Shown here: piece by piece, positions 57,507-64,000 of the stretch
How positions within the stretch are numbered: the stretch's first letter is position 1
How the letters are laid out: each line of letters begins with the position of its first letter
DNA from: Sphaeramia orbicularis
Lineage: Eukaryota; Chordata; Actinopteri; Kurtiformes; Apogonidae
Assembly (NCBI RefSeq): GCF_902148855.1
Contig: NC_043978.1
Coordinates: 28,445,686 to 28,509,685, forward strand
DNA length: 64,000 nt
Reading direction: 5' to 3'
Program-made: the position numbers and the translations under genes
Notes under the pieces: model-generated
Seen by the model: the letters and a program-made list of their open reading frames with translations, nothing else
Told to the model about the DNA's origin: nothing
The model's database searches: none

Positions 57507-57655
57507 CCTACACAGACCCAGTGCTAATTTTGTGTCAGTTACCAAATGAATTTTGCTCTCTATTTGACCTTTCTTAAGTGATTTGTCACCATTTATTATA
57601 ATATTATCCTCTGCATTTTGTATTTTTTCACTGTAAATTGTATATATTCCAACAT
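57507..57655 (-). mobile_element. TTAA MITE family A, fragment (copy 9)
   Basis: TTAA at 57503-57506, then the inverse of the family's right end (CTACACAGACCCAGTGCTAA ... ATAATATTATCCTCTGCATTTTG). It abuts full-length copy 8, forming a partial tandem of the same family in the same orientation. Confidence 0.65.
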
Positions 57656-57659
57656 TTAA

Positions 57660-58198
57660 CCCATAAGGACCCAATGTGACTTTTGTGGCAGTCGACTTTT
57701 TCTCTCTATTTAACCTTTCCAAAGTGTTTTATCACCAATTATTATAATATTATCCTCTGAATTCAGCATTTTTTTCAAGTGAAAAATCATCCATTTTCCT
57801 ATATTTTATTGACTGATCATGAAAATGTTCATCAAAGCTCAGCATCAATTCAAAGGTTATTGAATCAAAACAGAAAAAAAATGAAGAAAACAAGACTTTT
57901 TCAGTAAAATCTAGCATTAACTAAACGTAAAAAAAAAGTGTCTCCATCCACTGTCATTGATCCAACTCTATGGGTTTTACTGGTGAATCAATGTTGTAGA
58001 AGATGACGGTGTTTCCACGTTCACTATGGAGCCTCTGAACGTCCAAATGGGTCATATGTGATGACCATGAAAAGATGACAAACTGTATTTTACACAATTA
58101 TTTAGATGTATTGATAGGATTAGTGGATCAACAGGTATTAAACATTTTACATCAGTTGATGCTTTTAGGTCAGTGGTGGACGTTTGGGTCTTTATGGG
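57660..58198 (-). mobile_element. TTAA MITE family A, copy 8, inverted
   Basis: 539 bp on the minus strand, CCCATAAGGACCCAATGTG ... GGGTCTTTATGGG, with perfect TTAA on both sides (57656-57659, 58199-58202). Confidence 0.85.
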
Positions 58199-58202
58199 TT
58201 AA

Positions 58203-58747
58203 GATGCACAAGAAATGTGAGTCTGATTATGACGTTGAATTCCCTGAAATATTTGATGTATAACAAATTATTTTAAGTTCTCATGTTAATGGATCTGTAA
58301 TGGTTTATGTTCCAACACAAATGAATAAACACCATCCGCTCAGGAAGATTTAGCACTGAATGAAAGTATTTTTGATGAATACATGTTAACATTTACATGT
58401 TCCCAAAACACCAAGATGAGTGTTGATAAAACCACTGCAGTGTTGTCTGTTGTCTCAGGATTCATGGATGCCAAACAACATCTGTGGCAGCATCACCCTT
58501 GCAGTTTTGTGTATTAAATATGTAAATGCTATCACTGAAAATACTAAGACACCGACTACATTACAACACACATACATACATTGAAATACTATACATCAAT
58601 AACATGACAAATTTCTTTTGACGTATTTATTTTGTGGAAAAGGCACTCACTACATTTAATGTGATTTTTTTTTTCATAAATTAACAGCACACACAGTACA
58701 ACAGTTTTTCAGCTTGTCAAAGATCATGGTCATGAACAGGCTGTAGC
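58203..58747. other. Intergenic, nothing recognised
   Basis: No feature supported. Confidence 0.4.
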
Positions 58748-59066
58748 CAGTGTTGGGGACTAAGTAGTTGCATTTAAAACAGTGTTATGTCATTCAGTTG
58801 TAAAATAAATCTAACACTAATATAACTACTGAGAAAACTCAGTCTAGTGTCTAGACAGGCTATAATTTCACTGTTTTTATTGTCTCTTATTGGCACTGCT
58901 TTTTGGCCATGAAATCAGTGCACATTCATTCTTCAAGGAAGTAATAAAAAATAATCAAATGTAATAAAGTGCATGTTTATATGCAGTAATTACAATAGTC
59001 ACATTGATTGATTACATCTTTACATCTGTTACCTTTTTTGTTTCAAAATCAATTTTTCCAACACTG
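58748..59066. mobile_element. hAT-like MITE (CAGTGTTGGGGACTAAG ends)
   Basis: 319 bp, CAGTGTTGGGGACTAAGTAG ... AATCAATTTTTCCAACACTG. Ends match the common fish CAGTGTTGGG family also seen at 12.4-13.8 kb. The target duplication is not clear. Confidence 0.6.
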
Positions 59067-60286
59067 CCTACAGTTGTCAGATGAACTGGTTAGAAGTAGT
59101 TCAGCTTTAGAAATGCAGCCCATTGACATTTTGATAAGATGAACCTGTAAAACTCAGATGAAGTACAAATGTTTTGGTGTCATACATGTTAGTGAGTAGA
59201 GCTCTGGGAGCTAAAGGAAAAGCACATTTCAGAAGGGAGATAAAATAAAACAGACACATGACGTTAAGTTCTTTTTTTATGCCTTGACTGATAAATGCAG
59301 TGGAAGTGCTTGATATAAAAAAGAAAACAAATATGCAAACATGCTTGATAGTTTCAAAATCAAAAAGTTCACATTCATCTCAAGACATACATGAATGTCA
59401 AAGTCAAAAGAATTAGAGTGTAATTCTGACAATCTCATGGCTAAGAGGATTACATGTGTGTCCATAAGTAGGTTTCCAGCAATGTGTAGACTCATAGTTA
59501 AGAGAAAGGTGAGAGAGCCACGACTGAAACAACAAGTATCATTACAGCAGCGGATAGTCTAAGCTTTCAAGTCAGTTTATTTCAATTATCTGCTATGGTT
59601 GTGTCTGAATAACCATGCACGTCAAGATATATAGTTTGTCTTTTTTTTTTTTTTTAGCTTTTAATACGCAGTAGTTTGTACCCTAAGGCTACATTTTCAA
59701 TGTCATATAGCATGTAGGAATACTTGTACATGTCAGCTAGGTAAGTGCTCATATTGTATATTGATCCAACAGAAACACAGCCTCCCAATCTCCATTCATT
59801 AAATTTTGAAGTCCTTTTGTAGCACTGCTAAATATAACTCCCGCATTATGAGACGACAAAGAGATCGATAATGCTCCTGAAGATGGATGACATGGATCTA
59901 CCCCGCTAGATGTCCTGCCCACGTTGCTAAAAAATAAGACTCGACATGACGGCCTCTGAAATGTTTCATATTAGCCACAAAAGTGACAAGAGACAGCAGA
60001 GCTGGCGAGAACTTAAAAGCTGTTCAGTAGTCTGTACATAAACATCCAAAATGAGGTATTTTAACCACAGTCTCTACTGTCTCTTCTATTTTTATTCATT
60101 TTTGGCAACATGTTTTCTTCCCATGGCTATGGCACGATGACTGGATTTCCCGGGAGCAGTTCCAATTAGCAGTAGGAAAACAGAAAGGCACATTTCTTGA
60201 CATCTCGAAGGACTGTGCACTCTCATTCTGTCCGTATCTTTCACTCAGTTTTTCGTTCTTTATCTGTCTGTTCTTTCACTCAGTGT
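59067..60286 (-). other. Probable kcnk10 3' UTR and flank
   Basis: Lies directly downstream (minus strand) of the kcnk10 stop. Minus-strand AATAAA candidates occur near 60092 and 59577 (seen as TTTATT on the plus strand), so the true 3' end is undecided. No other gene is seen. Confidence 0.4.
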
Positions 60287-63200
60287 CTAGTCATTCTCTC
60301 TGTCTTCTGCTTGTGTTGGCATGAACTCATTCAACTTGCTGCGCTCCATTACATACTGTGACAGGTTTGTCAGACTGGTGTTTCCCTCTTTCCTTTCTCC
60401 ATTTTCTTCATCTGGATCCACGTCTTCCTCTCCTTCTTCCGCCCTCTCCTCTCCTAGTATGGCGCCGCTGGTCATGATGCATTCACTGGCCCGTCTCACA
60501 TCTTCTGGAATGTTCCTCCGCAGCTCACGGTTCTTGTTGCGTCTGGCCAGTTTGGTGAGCGATCCGAAGCGCATGTTGAAGAGGTTCTCCTCAGATGAAG
60601 ATGCTGTCTGCTGTGTTTGTACATTCCCCTGATGGTCATACGGTTCACAGGCTCCCTTCAGCCTCAGATTGTTCAGCTTAGTGTCAATGCTCTCCTGGGA
60701 GGAAGTTTTGAAGCGACCGGCGTCGAGGCTGGCAAACATGGCCCTCTTCTCTGGTGACAGCATGTCCAGGGAGTGCGCTCGCTGCTCCAGGCCTAACCGA
60801 CGGCGCTCCATGCTGCGGATGGTGGCCGCCCGCTGGAGCTTGTCATGGACCTCGACACTGAGGCGCCGCTTTGTTTCTCGAAACTCTGCACGTACATTCG
60901 CCTTCCATTCCGCTGCATGAGCTTTAATCCCTCCTACCTGTAACAAGTGTAATTAAGATCAGAAGAGGATTAGTAAAAGATATGTGAACAGAGCCAGAGT
61001 CCCTGCAGAATGATGTGACATTACAACTATAACAATTAAAGGTTCATTATTTAAGATTTGTGCATACCTGAGGAGTTACAAGACTGTAAACAAAAGCTGT
61101 TTATTTATTTGTTGATGTTAATGAACTGTGTTTCTATACCAATGCTAGCAAGAATTAAACAGTTATTTTAGGAGAATAGCATCTCCACAGTTCCCATGAA
61201 CCCAGTACCATTGGGTTTTTATTTATTGCAGAAAATAAAGCAGTGGGATAAAGTTTTCAGACACACTTAAAAGCTGACAAAATCTCAAATGTTATTATGA
61301 AATATTTGAAGAAAAACTCATTTTCTTGTATCAAAAAGTGTTTCCTCATCAGACAGACCCATTCATGTTTTTTCAATTTCATCAATGAAAAACATGAATG
61401 CAGTTATTACTATAAATGAACTACACCACCGTTACATGACTTCAGCATCAACACCATTAATCTCCTAACTTGGAATTTGATTTCAAGAGCTCTTCTACGT
61501 AAAAAAGTTTCCCTTTGCATAACCTGATCTAGCTACTGAAATAATGCTCTGCAAGAGCGCAACACATAACAGTCAGTATAAAATTTAAGAAAATGCAGAT
61601 GTCATCATGAATGTAGGCAGCTGAAATGCAAAAAATAATGTGTAAATCTTACTTATTGAGCCTTTAACAGATTTTTTTCTGATTGATTGATTGTTTATTT
61701 TAAAATATAACATTAAAAACAAAACAACAAGAGAAATTTATGTAAAAAGAAATGAAAACATATTTGAAAAGGAGCGGGATGAATTTTAACTTATATACTC
61801 CCATCCCCTTACCCCATCCTTCTACCTACCCTAAATTCCCATGTCAGATTACATAAGTAACTCAACAAATCCTACGCATATCAGACTAAATTCTGACTAA
61901 GCACGAAACACAAAAATGCTATATTATATCAAAGATAGACTCTGTCCATTTCATAACAGTAATACACATGTCAAAAAAGGATTTAACAGAATCCTTAAGA
62001 AGTGTGTCCAATTAGCACAACTTCTAAAGATTCAGATAGGTGCAATATGAACATCTCACACTGATCAACAAAAAAATTAATCTTAAAGATCATTGCTAAA
62101 ATCAATGCGACTTGAATTGCAGTTTTTTGGGGGAATGGGCAGTCTGATAGGCTGCAAGAATTCCTCTAAAAATCTGTGAAATCCTACAGGGACTGCACTG
62201 TGTTGTATCAGTTTAAAATAAAGAAAAAACATCCAATTAGTCACCAATTCACTTTTATGATCATATATACAGAACATACATAGCCAGAATGGAAAAAAGT
62301 GTCTGTAGTGCGATAGCTGTTAACCCTTGAACAGCTCTAACAATAGAAGTCTTTCCAAGATGAGTCCAAGCACTAATTAAAACAAGAGAACAAAGCAGAT
62401 TTGCTGGTAGGCAGCAGCTGACTGACCTTTTATTTTCTGCCACTCTAATGTAATACTGTGCAGTGTAATCAAATGAACCCCACCTCCTCTTTGGTCTTTT
62501 TAGACAGCACTCGAAGCCAGTCTCCTATCATGCTGAGGACAGCTGCAAAGTATGCCAAACCCACCAAGATCCAGAACCAGACCAGAGGCTTGTACCAAGG
62601 CTTGTACTTTATCATCTGGTTCCCACCTAAAAACGAAAGAAAATTAATTGTCCGAACACAGGTACGCAAACACGACAAAAGAACCTAAGAGCATGATGTC
62701 ACAAAACCGTACCTGCCACATAGTCTCCAATTCCCACCGTGGTTAGAGTGATCACAACAAAGTAGAGGGCCTCCAGCGTTGTCCACCCCTCGATGTGTTT
62801 GAAGATGACAGCAGGGATAGTGACAAAGACAATGCAACCAGCCAGGATGAACAGGATGGTGGACGTCACTCTGATCTTAGTCTGGCTGATCTGCTTGTGT
62901 TTTTGCTAAGAAAGACAGATGAACAAAAACATAGCATTATTAACGAGTGGTGCCAGGCACAACAAACCCTGCCCCTCGCACATATTTCGCCCATTATAAA
63001 TAAACTGTAAAATTTTTAAAATTCCTAAAAAATTTGAACTTTGACCTACTTTTCCCAAAATGCACTGACATCTATTCTGGGTCACTGGAAATCTATAAAC
63101 CAAATTGGGTATGAATTCAACGAACAGTTTTGCTGCTACAGACATTTGAAATTCTGCCCATTATAAGTAAATGGGGGGAAAAAAAGATTGAAAAAATTTG

Positions 63201-63966
63201 TTAAAAATTTTAACTTTGACTTATTTTTCCCAAAATGTACTGACATCTATTCTGGGTCATTGGCAATCTAATAACCAAATTTGGTATGAATTCAACCAAT
63301 ATTTTTGCTGCTATAGACATTTGAAATTTTGCCAATCATTAGTAAATGGGAAAAAAAAATTTAAAAATGAATTAAAGATTTGAACTTTGACCTACTTTTC
63401 CCAAAATGTACTGACATCTATTTTTGGTCATTGGCAATCTAATAAACAAATCTGGTATGAATTCAACCAATAGTTTTGCTGCTATAGACATTTGAAATTT
63501 TGCCCATCATAAGTAAATGGAAAAAAATATATATGTTAAAAAAAATTATAAAAAAAATTGAACTTTGACCTACTATTCCCAAAACGCACTGACATCTATT
63601 CTGGATCACTGGCAATCTATAAACCAAATTTGGTATGAATTCAACCGATAGTTTTGCAGCTACAGTGTTAACAAACAAAGAAACAAACAAATCAAACCAA
63701 AAACAATACCCCTTGCCCCCCCTTCAGGGGGTGTGGTAAAAATCAGACAGAGTTAAAGCAAATCACAGCAAACAGAGTAAAAAAAATATGTATGTCCATA
63801 CTTACCCTGAAAATCTTTTCAACTCTCAGAATACTTTTAACAAAGATGGTCCCTAGCTGGTCTCCAATCCCTGCCAACAAGCAGCCAAAAAGTGGGATTC
63901 CAAATATGGCATACAGGATACAAAAAATCTTTCCACCTTGTGTGCTTGGAGCTATGTTTCCATAAC
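60287..63966 (-). CDS. kcnk10: KCNK10 (TREK-2) two-pore potassium channel, 3' part
   Basis: Background K+ channel subunit (mechano-, lipid-, heat- and pH-gated) of the plasma membrane. Four coding exons on the minus strand: 63966-63806 ([20 protein letters not shown] ... SILRVEKIF), 62905-62713 ([16 protein letters not shown] ... [11 protein letters not shown]), 62626-62484 ([20 protein letters not shown] ... LSKKTKEE) and 60937-60287 ([15 protein letters not shown] ... EDREND, stop). All junctions are GT-AG with phases 1, 0, 1 and 0 that join cleanly. It includes the first-pore filter end GYG, the second filter GIG (human GFG), TM3-TM4, and the cytosolic tail with the proton-sensing KTKEE stretch and [33 protein letters not shown] and [19 protein letters not shown] identify KCNK10 rather than KCNK2. 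The 216-residue last exon is acidic near its end. TM1, the cap and pore 1 lie beyond the window. Confidence 0.95.
61676..61850 (-). mobile_element. LINE 3'-tail fragment in kcnk10 intron
   Basis: GATTGATTGATTGTTTATTTT followed by AAAAGGAGCGGGATGAATTT and CCCATCCCC resembles the 3' UTR of the L2-like LINE at 17.38 kb (GGAAAGGAGCAGGATGAAG), in the same minus orientation. Only the tail is present. Confidence 0.5.
62989..63665. repeat. Tandem array, four units of about 164-175 bp, in kcnk10 intron
   Basis: Units start near 62989, 63156, 63331 and 63502 with GCCCATTATAAGTAAATGG-like sequence. They contain TTTGAACTTTGACCTACTTT, CCCAAAATGTACTGACATC and GGTATGAATTCAACC, and end GACATTTGAAATTTTGCC. 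The array fills most of the 900-bp intron between exons 63806-63966 and 62713-62905. Flanks (CCTGCCCCTCGCAC on the left; CCCCTTGCCCCCCTTCAGGG and an (ACAA)n stretch on the right) suggest it sits inside a LINE-tail-like repeat. Confidence 0.85.
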
Positions 63967-64000
63967 CTGTCAGAAAAATGGAAGCACAAGGAAGGAAGAG

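Noticed and set aside
60321-60920. Plus-strand frames opposite the last kcnk10 exon
   Set aside because: Antisense shadows of a well-supported coding exon.

Overview
The window is vertebrate, almost certainly teleost (probably percomorph), nuclear DNA. The evidence is four class A GPCR genes with fish-like sequence, the 3' part of a two-pore potassium channel gene with vertebrate exon structure, and dense teleost-type transposon debris (hAT, Tc1/mariner, piggyBac-like and Harbinger non-autonomous elements, L2-like and L1/Tx1-like LINEs, a tRNA-derived SINE and lone LTRs). It is not bacterial or viral, and there are no operons, rRNA or CRISPR arrays.

Layout. 1-2.1 kb: LINE and repeat debris. 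2.2-4.6 kb: first bradykinin-receptor gene, with a 17-nt first coding exon and one large exon. 4.9-22.1 kb: a transposon graveyard with several nested insertions. 22.65-24.34 kb: second bradykinin-receptor gene with the same exon structure, a tandem duplicate of the first. 25-33.5 kb: TTAA-flanked elements, a 97-bp minisatellite, a palindromic MITE and a Tc1 transposase remnant. 33.83-34.82 kb and 38.27-39.23 kb: two intronless-CDS receptors of the proton-sensing GPR4/GPR65/GPR68/GPR132 group; the second is the clearer gpr65. 39.3-60.2 kb: mostly repeats, with one CpG-rich promoter-like patch near 53.2 kb and a short possible minus-strand ORF at 48.7 kb. 60.3 kb to the right edge: the last four coding exons of kcnk10 (TREK-2) on the minus strand; the 5' exons lie outside the window.

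Context. In human, GPR65 and KCNK10 are neighbours on 14q31 and the BDKRB2-BDKRB1 pair is on 14q32, so the window is a compact fish version of part of that chromosome arm. The products share a theme of tissue injury and acidosis: kinin receptors signal through Gq/Gi, GPR65-group receptors sense extracellular acid through Gs and other G proteins, and TREK-2 is a background potassium channel that responds to internal acid and to Gq/Gs signalling. That theme comes from knowledge of the families; nothing in the sequence shows co-regulation.

Most notable points. (1) In the second bradykinin receptor, two compensating one-base indels rewrite the TM7 NPxxY region, either a genuine change or paired assembly errors. 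(2) The 5' end of the main exon of the first bradykinin receptor, with its splice acceptor, is duplicated in tandem. (3) The second GPR65-type receptor lacks the TM4 glutamate of the acidic triad that the first keeps. (4) A piggyBac-like TTAA MITE family occurs at least nine times in 64 kb, and several copies carry datable nested insertions. I did not find an unmistakably new system.
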